From Promethearchaeia archaeon (GTDB lineage: Archaea; Asgardarchaeota; Lokiarchaeia; Sigyniarchaeales; SOKP01), in NCBI GenBank assembly GCA_029856445.1, contig JAHQWY010000049.1:1-15655 (forward strand): a DNA stretch of 15,655 nucleotides, given 5' to 3'. Under the pieces are notes generated by a model. It ran no database searches. It saw only the letters and a list, made by a program, of their open reading frames with translations, and was not told where the DNA came from. Within the stretch, counting starts at the first letter, position 1; every line of letters begins with the position of its first letter. Made by a program: the position numbers and the translations under genes. Positions 7,794-15,655 of the stretch are shown here, one piece after another.

Positions 7794-8654
7794 CTAAAGT
7801 ATTTCTCCAATTAACTTCGGTACATCCCAGGGAGTTTCCGCAATTCGAACCCCTGCTTCTATGAGAGCTCTAATTTTACCTTGAGCTGTACCGAAATCAC
7901 CTGAGATAATTGCTCCAGCATGGCCCATTCGCTTACCTTCAGGAGCACTCTTACCTGCAATATAAGCGACTATAGGTTTTGATACATTTTCTTTAATAAA
8001 TTCAGCGGTTTTTTCTTCTTCATCACTTCCAATTTCACCTATTAGGACAATAAGTTTAGTATTAGAGTCGTTAGAGTAATATTCTACAGCTTCTATCATA
8101 GTTGTCCCGCGAACAGGATCTCCCCCTATTCCAACATATGCAGAAACACCAATTCCCGTGTCTCCTATTGCTTTTGTTATTTCATAAGATAAGGTTCCGC
8201 TTTTTGAAATAATTGCTACATTACCATAATGACACATATCACCGGGCATTATCCCTAATTTAATTTTATCTGGGATCAACATACCAGGACAATTTGGTCC
8301 GACAATATGTAAATTTCGTACATGAGCTATTTCAGTTAATCTAATCATGTCAAAAACAGGAATATTTTCAGTGATAACACATGTCATTTTTATTCCTGCA
8401 TTTAAACTTTCTTTAACCGCATTAAAGCTAAATCGTGCTGGGACAAATATAATACTAGTATCACAACCTTTTTCTTCTACTGCCATTTCCACATTATCAA
8501 AAACTGGGATATCATAAACGACTTGTCCCCCCTTATTTGGTGTAACTCCTGCAACTATACGAGTTCCATAATCTAACATTAATCGAGTATGAAACATTCC
8601 TTGATTCCCTGTGATACCTTGAACTACAACCTTAGAATTTTCACTTATGTACAT
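7794..8654 (-). CDS. sucD: Succinyl-CoA synthetase alpha subunit (ADP/GDP-forming)
   Basis: A 286-residue protein, close to the usual 287-290 of SucD. It binds CoA and carries the phosphohistidine that relays phosphate between succinyl-CoA and the nucleotide on the beta subunit. Visible features are the N-terminal CoA-binding Rossmann motif GITGNQG (13-19), GVTPNKGG (36-43), PARFSFNAV (72-80), GPNCPGM (119-125), SKSGTLSYE (150-158), and GKRMGHAGAIISG with the catalytic His245, equivalent to His246 of the E. coli enzyme. The protein is cytoplasmic and works as a heteromer with the gene upstream, giving substrate-level phosphorylation in oxidative or fermentative succinyl-CoA use. The ATG at 8652-8654 follows the sucC stop by one base and its AGGAGA ribosome site lies in the end of sucC, so translation is probably coupled. 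No missing key residue was seen. Confidence 0.97.
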   Translation of the reverse strand: MYISENSKVVVQGITGNQGMFHTRLMLDYGTRIVAGVTPNKGGQVVYDIPVFDNVEMAVEEKGCDTSIIFVPARFSFNAVKESLNAGIKMTCVITENIPVFDMIRLTEIAHVRNLHIVGPNCPGMLIPDKIKLGIMPGDMCHYGNVAIISKSGTLSYEITKAIGDTGIGVSAYVGIGGDPVRGTTMIEAVEYYSNDSNTKLIVLIGEIGSDEEEKTAEFIKENVSKPIVAYIAGKSAPEGKRMGHAGAIISGDFGTAQGKIRALIEAGVRIAETPWDVPKLIGEIL

Positions 8655-8655
8655 T

Positions 8656-9780
8656 TTATTCTCCTACAACCTCTTTAACTTTATATACTGCATCCAAAAC
8701 ATTTTGAAAAGCTGTAATTCCTGCATCATTAAGAAGTGAAATTCCTTCCTTATCATTTGTACCAATTAATCTTATTACCATTGGTGGTGTATCTTCAAAA
8801 TCCTCTAAAGCTTGAATTATAGCTTCGGCAACTATATCACAACGAGTAATTCCACCAAAAATATTTACTAAAACAGCTTTCGGATTCATTTTAAAAAGTA
8901 ATTCTAATGCTTTGTATACCCGTTCTTTGCTTGCCCCCCCACCAACATCTAAAAAGTTCGCAGGTTTTAATCCTATTTCTGACAAAACGTCCAATAATGC
9001 CATTGTCAATCCTGCTCCATTTGCCAAAATACCAATTTCACCTGAGAGCTCCACAAATGAAAATCCTGCTTCTTTAGCTAATTTTTCTAGTTGGGAAAGC
9101 TTTTTATTTTGTAACTCTTGAACAATTGGTTGTCGAAATGCCGTATCATCATCTAGTATCATTTTTCCATCAACTGCTATTAGTCCGGAAGGAGTAAGAA
9201 CTAATGGATTTATCTCAACTAGCTGTGCCTCAACATTTTTCGTAATCTCCCATAATTTTATAAATAATGAAATTGCAGAATCCAAGTTTTCCTTAGTAAA
9301 ACCCAACTGTTTTGAAACTTTAGTAGCAAGATCTTCTGATAAACCATCACTTAAAGTAAAACTTTCCTTTATTATTGCATCAGGATTAGTTCTAGATACT
9401 TCTTCAATGTCAATTCCTCCTTCCTTACTGGCGATAATATAAAATTGTCTTCCTGAGGTATCTAAAGCGATCGAGCAATAATACTCATGCTCAATTTGAG
9501 CCAATTCTTCTATAAGAATCGCTTCCACATGAAATCCCGCAACCTCCCTACTAAAATATTCCTTACAAAGTGAAATAGCTTCATCTTTAGAATTCGCAAT
9601 CTTTATCAATCCTGCTTTTTTTCTGCTCCCAATTGCAATTTGAGATTTAATAATAGCAGGAAATGTGAATTGATTTACTTCTTCTTCTATATCTTCTACT
9701 TTTTCGATAATAATATTCTTTGCTAATGGAATATCAAAACTTTTGAAAATTTTTTTACTTTCATATTCAAGTAACCGAAT
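8656..9780 (-). CDS. sucC: Succinyl-CoA synthetase beta subunit, apparent ATT start
   Basis: The ATP-grasp subunit that binds nucleotide and succinate. Homology runs well upstream of the first NTG codon (TTG, 9607-9609). The frame from 9780 reads (I/M)RLLEYESKKIFKSFDIP, the standard SucC N-terminus, and continues through PAIIKSQIAIGSRKKAG into the rest. The only possible full-length start is the ATT at 9778-9780, which has GGAGGG seven bases upstream (9788-9793); an in-frame TAA lies two codons before it. That gives 374 residues, a normal length, whereas the TTG start would lose 57 residues of the ATP-grasp domain. Other motifs are SKEGGIDIEEV (118-128), the metal-binding EINPL (189-193) with Asp204, the second-domain loop GILANGAGLTM, and NIFGGITRCD. 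The ATP-grasp loop reads GSRKKAG where the common form is GGRGKAG. The gene is the first of a two-gene operon with sucD. ATT initiation or a single-base error are both possible. Confidence 0.93.
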   Translation of the reverse strand: MRLLEYESKKIFKSFDIPLAKNIIIEKVEDIEEEVNQFTFPAIIKSQIAIGSRKKAGLIKIANSKDEAISLCKEYFSREVAGFHVEAILIEELAQIEHEYYCSIALDTSGRQFYIIASKEGGIDIEEVSRTNPDAIIKESFTLSDGLSEDLATKVSKQLGFTKENLDSAISLFIKLWEITKNVEAQLVEINPLVLTPSGLIAVDGKMILDDDTAFRQPIVQELQNKKLSQLEKLAKEAGFSFVELSGEIGILANGAGLTMALLDVLSEIGLKPANFLDVGGGASKERVYKALELLFKMNPKAVLVNIFGGITRCDIVAEAIIQALEDFEDTPPMVIRLIGTNDKEGISLLNDAGITAFQNVLDAVYKVKEVVGE

Positions 9781-9787
9781 AAATTAT

Positions 9788-9793
9788 CCCTCC
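9788..9793 (-). promoter_or_regulatory. Shine-Dalgarno GGAGGG deciding the sucC start
   Basis: GGAGGG on the minus strand, seven bases before the ATT at 9778-9780. It is one of the best ribosome sites in the window, and it points to the ATT codon. No site of this quality precedes the downstream TTG at 9607-9609. It supports full-length translation of SucC despite the unusual start codon. Confidence 0.75.
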
Positions 9794-9939
9794 TTTTAAT
9801 TTAGCCTATTTTAAGCAATCTCATCCAAAATTAATATGAAATTCATTTTTTTTATTATTAAAATTTGTTCTAATGTTCTATAAAATAAAATTCATAATTT
9901 AATTAGATTCTATCTATTTGTTATTGTTCCTTGGATACT

Positions 9940-9949
9940 TTAATATATA
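9940..9949 (+). promoter_or_regulatory. TATA box of the symporter gene
   Basis: TTAATATATA on the plus strand. Transcription from about 25 bases downstream would begin near 9970-9975, leaving only 10 to 25 bases before the possible starts of the symporter. This fits the absence of a Shine-Dalgarno there. The assignment rests on position and resemblance. Confidence 0.5.
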
Positions 9950-9980
9950 ATAAAGTGAAATAAATAATTACAAGAAAATT

Positions 9981-11414
9981 TTGTTGAATACCAAAATGAA
10001 CGCATCCGGTAAAACCCCAAAATCTGATAGTTTGAAAGGAGCTTCAAACGCTAAATTGTTTACTTTTTCTATGGGGTATTTTCTGAATATTTTTGTTATG
10101 GTGGCTTTCAATTCTTATGTTTGGACATTTTATGAGGTAGAACTTGGTTTAATTAGTATCGAGTCGTTGTGGCCAATATATATGGCAATTACTAATGTAG
10201 TTTATACATTATGGAGTATGATAACTAATCTTCTTTTAGGATATTTCACGGATAAACCTTTTAAATGGACAAAGAAAAGGGGTTTTCATACCCCTTGGAT
10301 CATCATTGGAGGGATTCCAACGATAGTATTCTTTTTCTTGCTTTTTACACCACCAGAAGTAACAGGGATAGAAAGTGTCATTCCAATTTTAATTTATTAT
10401 AGCTTAATAGTATGTCTTTTTGACATATCTTATTCACTCCTTCAAACACATTCTTTTGGATCTTTTGGTGCTCAATTTAGAGGTGATAAGGAACGTGTAA
10501 AGGCAGGATTTTCAACTCAAATCTTTACTTTTATAGCAAATTTCTTGGCAATCACAATCTGGTCGCAAATAATTGTATCTGAAAATATTAGGTCATTCAA
10601 AATTGCGGCATTGGTAAGTGTTATTATTTTAAGTGTATCCTTCTTGGTTTTTATTCCTGGATCAAGAGAAAGTGATGCAATAAAAGAACGATTCATTATA
10701 GGTTATAAAAATGCCGAGAAAATCCCCTTCTTCAAAACCATGAAAATCGCTATAAAACAAAAAAATTTCATGCTAGCATTGTTTACATATATTCTTTTTA
10801 TGGTAGCAATGGGATTGGTGAGTATGAATTCATTTAATTTTGTAGATGATGTTTTAAATTCAAAACAAGAGATTAGAACTATAGAATCACTACTAATGCT
10901 CATTTCTTCATTAATAACAATGCCAATATGGTTTTATTTAACAAAAAAAATTGAAAATTCAACCATGTATTCACTAGGATTAACTATCTTTGGATTAATT
11001 ATTTTGTTTAACTTATTTATTGTGAATGTATTTCAATTTTTTTTGACTGCAATTTTTAGAGGTGTAGCAGTTGCGATGTTTTTGATTATGTTATCACCCA
11101 TATTTGCTGACTGCTACGATGAAATTGCTGTTAAGACTCAAAAACATCAACAAGCCACGTTATTAGGAGTTAGGAATTTTTTCTTGAAAATCTCTGTAAC
11201 AATTCAAAGTTTAATTATAGCATTTATACATATTATTACTGCTTATGAGCCTGTTGATCCGAGCCAAAAGGCATTATTGGGACTTCGATTAATACAAGGG
11301 TTATTTCCCTTTCTATTTTGTATAATTGGAGCCTTGATTTTTTATAAATGGTTTGATTTGAAGGGAAAGAAAAAACAGGAAATTATGCAAAAATTACTTG
11401 ATATGGGGTTATAA
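9981..11414 (+). CDS. MFS transporter of the GPH cation-symporter type
   Basis: A 477-residue polytopic membrane protein with about 12 hydrophobic spans, the usual size for the glycoside-pentoside-hexuronide:cation symporter (GPH, MelB-like, MFS_2) family. Diagnostic features are the loop GYFTDKPFKWTKKRGFHTPW (87-106), matching the family pattern of GxxxD, basic residues, then PW/PY and a Gly-Gly-Ile-Pro (110-113). In the next half, DISYSLLQTHSFGSFGAQF followed by GDKERVKAG (168-176) corresponds to the conserved central-loop region with its ER pair. The family moves sugars, glycosides or related solutes with H+ or Na+; the substrate here cannot be told. Possible starts are TTG 9981, TTG 9984 and ATG 9996. 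No Shine-Dalgarno is visible and the TATA box is close, so initiation is near-leaderless, and ATG 9996 (472 residues) is as likely as TTG. It is divergent from sucC and sits alone. Confidence 0.8.
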   Translation: MLNTKMNASGKTPKSDSLKGASNAKLFTFSMGYFLNIFVMVAFNSYVWTFYEVELGLISIESLWPIYMAITNVVYTLWSMITNLLLGYFTDKPFKWTKKRGFHTPWIIIGGIPTIVFFFLLFTPPEVTGIESVIPILIYYSLIVCLFDISYSLLQTHSFGSFGAQFRGDKERVKAGFSTQIFTFIANFLAITIWSQIIVSENIRSFKIAALVSVIILSVSFLVFIPGSRESDAIKERFIIGYKNAEKIPFFKTMKIAIKQKNFMLALFTYILFMVAMGLVSMNSFNFVDDVLNSKQEIRTIESLLMLISSLITMPIWFYLTKKIENSTMYSLGLTIFGLIILFNLFIVNVFQFFLTAIFRGVAVAMFLIMLSPIFADCYDEIAVKTQKHQQATLLGVRNFFLKISVTIQSLIIAFIHIITAYEPVDPSQKALLGLRLIQGLFPFLFCIIGALIFYKWFDLKGKKKQEIMQKLLDMGL

Positions 11415-11479
11415 AAAAACTAAAAAAATATTAAGTCAACTATCTGTATTTTAATCATTCATCGAAATTTAAATTCAAT

Positions 11480-11491
11480 TTTATAAATTTA
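11480..11491 (+). promoter_or_regulatory. TATA box of the TPR gene
   Basis: TTTATAAATTTA on the plus strand, about 31-42 bases before the ATG at 11522. A start about 25 bases downstream falls near 11512-11515, so the mRNA would have almost no leader. No Shine-Dalgarno precedes the ATG, which agrees with leaderless initiation. Confidence 0.5.
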
Positions 11492-11521
11492 TATGCATAT
11501 TATATCTATTTTTGGTACACT

Positions 11522-14500
11522 ATGTTGACTGAACAGAATGAGGAGGAGTTATTAGAAAAGGCTGAGCTTGCTGAAAAAGAGTGTGATTGGTCGAAAGCGC
11601 TAAAACTTTATGAACAAGTTGCAAATTCATATTTAAACAAAAAAAAGATAGAAGAGGCAGCCCAAACATACATGAAGTTAGCAAATGCATATATGTTTTT
11701 TGTTCGCACTGTAAATACAGCAGAAGAAATGATAAGATATGAAAAATTAATTATTAAGCATTTTGCGACAGCTGAAATGTTTTTTAATCAATCTAATAAC
11801 AATGAAGGTGCAATGGAATGTAAATTAGGTCAATATCAAAATAAATTATGGACTGCCACCTCTCTTCTTGAATTGAATGAAGTTGCTGAAAAAGCACTCG
11901 AATTAGTGATGCATTTAATTGATTTTTATAGAAAACAAGGTGAAAAAGAAAATCTTGCTCGTAATTTAACAAATTCTGATGATATTATATCATCATTGTT
12001 GGCTTCCAGTACTAGCTTCGAAGAATATTATAAACTCTCTCAGAAAGGTATTAAATTTGCTAATGAAGCTTTGAAAATCTCAAAAGAACTTGGAAATATT
12101 AAACTTATTAGTCGATCATTAAGTTTTTGTCTGGGAATGCAGACAGCTCTAATCCAAGTAATAGAATTTAGAGGAGTTCCAGAATTTAGAAATACATTCA
12201 AAGGATTACTGGTCGAATCTGAGAACGCGTTGAAACTTATCGAAAATAAAAAGGAATATATTCCCTCAGCAATATTTAATCGAATATCAGGTGTAGATAA
12301 TTATTTTTTTGCTTTCCATTATATTGAAGATGAGAGGAAACAACAGGAGTACTTTAAAAAAGGATTAAATCAATTAAAAAATACTTTAGAAATTGGCAGA
12401 AAAATACAAGATAAACTAATAATATTTTCTAGTACATTCTGGTTAGATTGGTGGGCATTATTCAGTGGAAATCTTGAATATCTTCAAAAAAGGATGGCAC
12501 GTGATATATCAGAAATCGAGGAAGTGGGAATAAACTTTTCAAGAATTTTCAGATATTCAAGTGGTTATACAAGAATTATAACGGTTTATTATGCTTCAAT
12601 GGCACGCTTAAACTTTTTTAGTATCAAACAAAGAAAAACTTATGCTGAACTAGGAATTCAATATGGTGAAAAACACTTGGAAAACTTCCCACCAGGATCC
12701 CCAACTCCACTTACGTATATAGAAATCTTTGAGATTTTAGTTACTTTATATTCACAGTTAGCCTTACTTACGGATAATACAGAACAGCAAGAATTATATC
12801 TTAAGAAAATGCTTGGTTATGCTGATCGCACTTATGCGCTTGGAGAACAAGCAAAAGGAGGTTTTTGGCGCGCTTCATTGTATCTTACAAAATATAACGC
12901 TTATAAAACCCTAAGTGATGTTGCCCAAAATGAGAAAGATAAAATAAAATTTTTAACTATTGCTGTTGAAGCTTCGAAAAAACATATAGTACACACTATA
13001 GAATCCCGAACTGGTATAATTACAGCACAATTAAGATTGGGTCTTCTTCTAGAAGAATTAGGAATATTATCAGAAAATTTTGGGGTATTAAAAGATGCGA
13101 AGGATATATTTAATAAAGTAATAAATGATTGTGTCTACAGAGGATATAAATCTTATGCAGCAAATGCGTATCATTATCTTGCTCGTATAGAAGATAGATT
13201 AGGAAACCATATGAGTTCCGCGAAAAATTACCAACAAGCAGAGCAAATTTACAAAGAAGCATTGCAAAATATAGAGTTTAAACCATTGATAAATAGAATA
13301 ACAGAAAAAATGCTTTATTCCTCCGCATGGAACTTGATTGAAAATGCGAAGGTAAATCATAAAAGTGAAAATCACATACAAGCTAAAGAATTTTATATCA
13401 ATGCAAGTAATACTTTAAAAGAAATTGATAGGTACACCTATGAAGCCTCTTATTATAAAGCATGGGGATTATTGGAGGAGGCCGAACACGTTAGTAAACA
13501 AGAGCAGCAAGAAAAAGCCATAGAAATTTATGAGATGACTATAAAAGCATTTGAAGAGGCTATTAAAAATCTTGAGAAAACCTATAACCAATCAAAGGCA
13601 AAAAACGAACTAACAAGAATTGATAAACTTATGAAAGTAGCGAATATTCGAATAAACTACTGCTCAGCTAGAATAAATCTTGAGAGTGCACGAATTTTAG
13701 GAAGGAAAGGAGAACATACTACCGCTGCAGAGCTATTCGCTACGGCTGCCTCAAAATTTCGAGGTGTTTGTATGCGTTTCAAGTTAGAACGTGAACGTAA
13801 AGAATTAGAAGCTATATACTTTCTTTGTCGAGCATGGGAGAGTATGGAACTAGCTGAAAAGTATGAAGAACATACCAGATTTGCTGAAGCTGCTAAATTA
13901 TTTACAAGAGCAAGTAATCTTTTCTCTGATTCCAAACTCAAATTCTTATCATCGGCAAATTCCGCATTTTGTCAATCATTAGAATTAGGATGTAAATTTG
14001 ATGAAACTTTTAATACAGAAGTCAAAGAGCAATTATATCCTAAAGTAAAAGTTATGCTGAGTCAAGCGGCTTCATTATACGGAAAAGGTGGATTTGAAAG
14101 TGGTGCAGATTGGGCTCAAGCAACTTCAATATATTTTGATGCAGCTTGGCAGTTAATAAAAGCAGACGAAGAAACTGATCTAAATAAGAAGGGAAACCTT
14201 CTAAAAATAGGTTCTGAATATTTGAAGTCTGCTCTTGAATTATTTGGTAAAGCGGGTTACAAAGAAAAAGAAAAAGAAGTCCGAGATCGATTAAATAGAG
14301 TAGAAAAAGAAGAAACAACCCTATTTTCCGCACTAAGTACTTTACAAGAACCTTCTATTTCGAGAAGCACTATTGGGATTGTAGCTCCAACATGCCCAAT
14401 TGAAACAAGTGAGTCACCTAGACTAGGTGAGGTACGGCAAATGTCAGAAGAACTTAATCAAGCATCAAGCAAAATTGAGAAAGAAAAAGAATTCAGACCA

Positions 14501-14911
14501 ACAGTATCAGTTGAAGAGCAACCAGTAGTACTTTTAATTATTGCAGAAGGTGGAGTTCCAATCTTCTCTTATCCTTTTGCTGAAGAATGGAAATTTGACG
14601 ATGAACTTTTTGGAGGATTTCTAACTTCATTCAGTTCAATTAGTGATGAAATATTCTCTGAGGGTCTTGATCGCGCCAAATTCGGGCAATATACAGTACT
14701 TATCGAATCTATAGAAGATTTCTCAATTTGTTATTTATTTAAAGGTCAGATCTACTCTGCTAAAGAAAAATTAATGGTTTTTATCGATCGCATAAGAAAT
14801 AATGCTTCAATTATGAAAACACTGAATACGTTTAAAAAAGCGAGTCAAGTAATCGAATTAAACGATATTCCAATATTGGAAACCTTACTCACTGAAATTT
14901 TTCTCACATAA
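11522..14911 (+). CDS. Giant TPR solenoid with C-terminal longin/roadblock-like domain
   Basis: A 1129-residue soluble protein with no signal peptide or membrane span. Residues about 5-940 are almost wholly helical and contain many TPR/SNAP-like pairs, for example EKECDWSKALKLYEQVANSY, KKIEEAAQTYMKLANAYMFF, AYHYLARIEDRLGNHMSSAK, KGEHTTAAELFATAASKF and EEHTRFAEAAKLFTRASNLF. Residues about 945-995 form a disordered linker rich in Ser, Glu and Pro. Residues 998-1129 form a compact alpha/beta domain (VVLLIIAEGGVPIFSYPFAE, then DELFGGFLTSFSSISDEIFS and YTVLIESIEDFSICYLFKGQ), whose strand-strand-helix-strand layout resembles longin/roadblock folds; that resemblance is my inference. The repeat-scaffold design suggests a protein-assembly role, and no enzyme motif is seen. 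The gene is monocistronic and convergent with the ferredoxin-nitroreductase gene, 51 bases away. The ATG at 11522 sits just after the TATA box and matches leaderless initiation. Confidence 0.75.
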   Translation: MLTEQNEEELLEKAELAEKECDWSKALKLYEQVANSYLNKKKIEEAAQTYMKLANAYMFFVRTVNTAEEMIRYEKLIIKHFATAEMFFNQSNNNEGAMECKLGQYQNKLWTATSLLELNEVAEKALELVMHLIDFYRKQGEKENLARNLTNSDDIISSLLASSTSFEEYYKLSQKGIKFANEALKISKELGNIKLISRSLSFCLGMQTALIQVIEFRGVPEFRNTFKGLLVESENALKLIENKKEYIPSAIFNRISGVDNYFFAFHYIEDERKQQEYFKKGLNQLKNTLEIGRKIQDKLIIFSSTFWLDWWALFSGNLEYLQKRMARDISEIEEVGINFSRIFRYSSGYTRIITVYYASMARLNFFSIKQRKTYAELGIQYGEKHLENFPPGSPTPLTYIEIFEILVTLYSQLALLTDNTEQQELYLKKMLGYADRTYALGEQAKGGFWRASLYLTKYNAYKTLSDVAQNEKDKIKFLTIAVEASKKHIVHTIESRTGIITAQLRLGLLLEELGILSENFGVLKDAKDIFNKVINDCVYRGYKSYAANAYHYLARIEDRLGNHMSSAKNYQQAEQIYKEALQNIEFKPLINRITEKMLYSSAWNLIENAKVNHKSENHIQAKEFYINASNTLKEIDRYTYEASYYKAWGLLEEAEHVSKQEQQEKAIEIYEMTIKAFEEAIKNLEKTYNQSKAKNELTRIDKLMKVANIRINYCSARINLESARILGRKGEHTTAAELFATAASKFRGVCMRFKLERERKELEAIYFLCRAWESMELAEKYEEHTRFAEAAKLFTRASNLFSDSKLKFLSSANSAFCQSLELGCKFDETFNTEVKEQLYPKVKVMLSQAASLYGKGGFESGADWAQATSIYFDAAWQLIKADEETDLNKKGNLLKIGSEYLKSALELFGKAGYKEKEKEVRDRLNRVEKEETTLFSALSTLQEPSISRSTIGIVAPTCPIETSESPRLGEVRQMSEELNQASSKIEKEKEFRPTVSVEEQPVVLLIIAEGGVPIFSYPFAEEWKFDDELFGGFLTSFSSISDEIFSEGLDRAKFGQYTVLIESIEDFSICYLFKGQIYSAKEKLMVFIDRIRNNASIMKTLNTFKKASQVIELNDIPILETLLTEIFLT

Positions 14912-14962
14912 AATTCTTAATATTAAAATTCCTTAACACATAGGAAAAAATTCAGGTCGCAC

Positions 14963-15655
14963 TTAATCCAATCCCTTTATTTTAAGTGGTGGTCGCGGAG
15001 CGGTTCTACGAAATTTCACAGCAGGATAACCCAACGTGAAAGCTCCAAGTACCATACCTTTTATTCCTATAATGTTTAAAATCTCCTTATTCATAGGAAC
15101 AGCTCCTTGAATCATCCCAATCCAACAACTTCCTAGGCCAAGACTTTCAGCAGCTAACATTCCATAAGTTAAAGCAATTCCCGCATCGTTTGCTCGTAAT
15201 CCAATCATTACTGAATTTTTCTCAAAAACCCTATAATATAAAACAATTACATGAGGAGCATTATAAAAAATACCTCGACCTATGGATTTCATATATTTAA
15301 GTGCTTGTTCTGATGATTGAAATCCCATATACTGATATTGAGTTTTCACTATCTCATCGCTCAACGCCTCAATTTTTTCAGGATCAGAGAGAATTACATA
15401 TCGCCATGTTCTGGCATTTGAAGCGCTTGGAGCATATCTCATTGCTTCGAAGACCTTTTCAATTAATTCCTTTGGAACTTTTTTCTTTTTATAATGCCTT
15501 ATTGATCGTTTAGCTCGAAGAAGTTTAAATATATTCTCATATTGAACAAGAGTCTCAGGTGAATCGATTCCTGGAAACGTCTCAATATCATTTAAATCTT
15601 TAGTGATAATAGCATCCTCAGGACAAATTGCGATACAATGACCACAAATATTACA
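14963..15655 (-). CDS. Ferredoxin-nitroreductase fusion protein, 5' end cut by the window
   Basis: The frame is open from the stop at 14963-14965 to the window edge, 230 residues without a start. It begins with CNICGHCIAICPEDAI, a CxxCxxCxxxCP [4Fe-4S] motif, so an earlier part of a ferredoxin domain lies beyond the window. A short linker leads to the nitroreductase fold: LLRAKRSIRHYKKKKVPKE, then AMRYAPSASNARTWRYVILS, the FMN-binding N-terminal region, then the ANDAGIALTYGMLAAESLGL segment and GSCWIG, and the C-terminal GYPAVKFRRTAPRPPL. Ferredoxin-nitroreductase fusions are common in anaerobes and reduce unknown substrates with FMN and iron-sulfur electrons. The ATG at 15440-15442 is internal (its Met is in AMRYAPSA) and should not be taken as the start. 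It is convergent with the TPR gene. Confidence 0.92.
   Translation of the reverse strand, partial: CNICGHCIAICPEDAIITKDLNDIETFPGIDSPETLVQYENIFKLLRAKRSIRHYKKKKVPKELIEKVFEAMRYAPSASNARTWRYVILSDPEKIEALSDEIVKTQYQYMGFQSSEQALKYMKSIGRGIFYNAPHVIVLYYRVFEKNSVMIGLRANDAGIALTYGMLAAESLGLGSCWIGMIQGAVPMNKEILNIIGIKGMVLGAFTLGYPAVKFRRTAPRPPLKIKGLD

Noticed and set aside
7676..7864. 62-residue plus-strand frame in the gap before sucD
   Set aside because: Low complexity, overlaps the end of sucD antisense, and has no ribosome site or motif.
9607..9609. TTG as the start of sucC
   Set aside because: It would remove 57 residues that clearly belong to the ATP-grasp domain, and it lacks a strong Shine-Dalgarno, unlike the ATT at 9778-9780.
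14052..14333. 93-residue Leu-rich minus-strand frame resembling a small membrane protein
   Set aside because: It is the antisense of Glu/Lys-rich TPR codons, which read as Leu/Phe on the other strand; the sense frame is long and coherent.
15440..15442. ATG as the start of a 159-residue nitroreductase
   Set aside because: The frame continues upstream with nitroreductase and [4Fe-4S] ferredoxin sequence to the window edge, so this Met is internal.
15301..15513. 70-residue plus-strand open frame
   Set aside because: Antisense to the ferredoxin-nitroreductase gene, no motif and no ribosome site.
1..15655. CRISPR array, tRNA, rRNA, insertion sequence or prophage content
   Set aside because: No regularly spaced repeats, no tRNA-like cloverleaf, no transposase or phage gene, and no terminal inverted repeats were seen on either strand.

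Overview
The window looks like chromosomal DNA of an archaeon, most likely an Asgard archaeon of the Lokiarchaeia type. The reasons are the strong AT bias, TATA-like boxes about 25 to 40 bp before several starts, a mix of leaderless and Shine-Dalgarno starts, frequent non-ATG starts, and a set of long proteins built from eukaryote-like parts (beta-propeller plus appendage-like domains, TPR solenoid plus longin/roadblock-like domain). This is a judgement from protein style; no 16S or marker gene is present.

Layout. Positions 39-1022 (minus) hold a short acyl-CoA/lipid operon: a 31-codon stump of a thiolase, a DUF35 zinc-ribbon/OB-fold protein and an SCP2 sterol-carrier domain protein. Positions 1211-3079 (minus) encode a 622-residue beta-propeller / Ig-like sandwich / alpha-beta platform / zinc-ribbon protein whose domain order recalls eukaryotic BBSome subunits. 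Positions 3226-7393 (minus) form a two-gene operon of membrane sensors: an 872-residue Cache-HAMP-TPR-VWA protein followed by a 511-residue Cache-HAMP protein with no output domain. After a 400-bp gene-free, AT-rich stretch with a duplicated 34-bp promoter-like unit come sucC and sucD (7794-9780, minus), the two subunits of succinyl-CoA synthetase. sucC can only be full length if it starts at an ATT codon. Divergent from sucC is a GPH-type cation symporter (9981-11414, plus), then a 1129-residue TPR protein with a longin/roadblock-like C-terminal domain (11522-14911, plus). The window ends inside a ferredoxin-nitroreductase fusion gene on the minus strand (14963 to beyond 15655).

How it fits together. 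The metabolic genes (acyl-CoA/SCP2 operon, succinyl-CoA synthetase, symporter, ferredoxin-nitroreductase) suit an anaerobic heterotroph, but they are not one pathway. The most unusual content is the set of three large non-enzymatic proteins: a candidate BBS/coat-like propeller protein, a transmembrane sensor pair that appears to signal through an intracellular VWA domain instead of a kinase or methyl-accepting module, and a TPR-longin-like protein.
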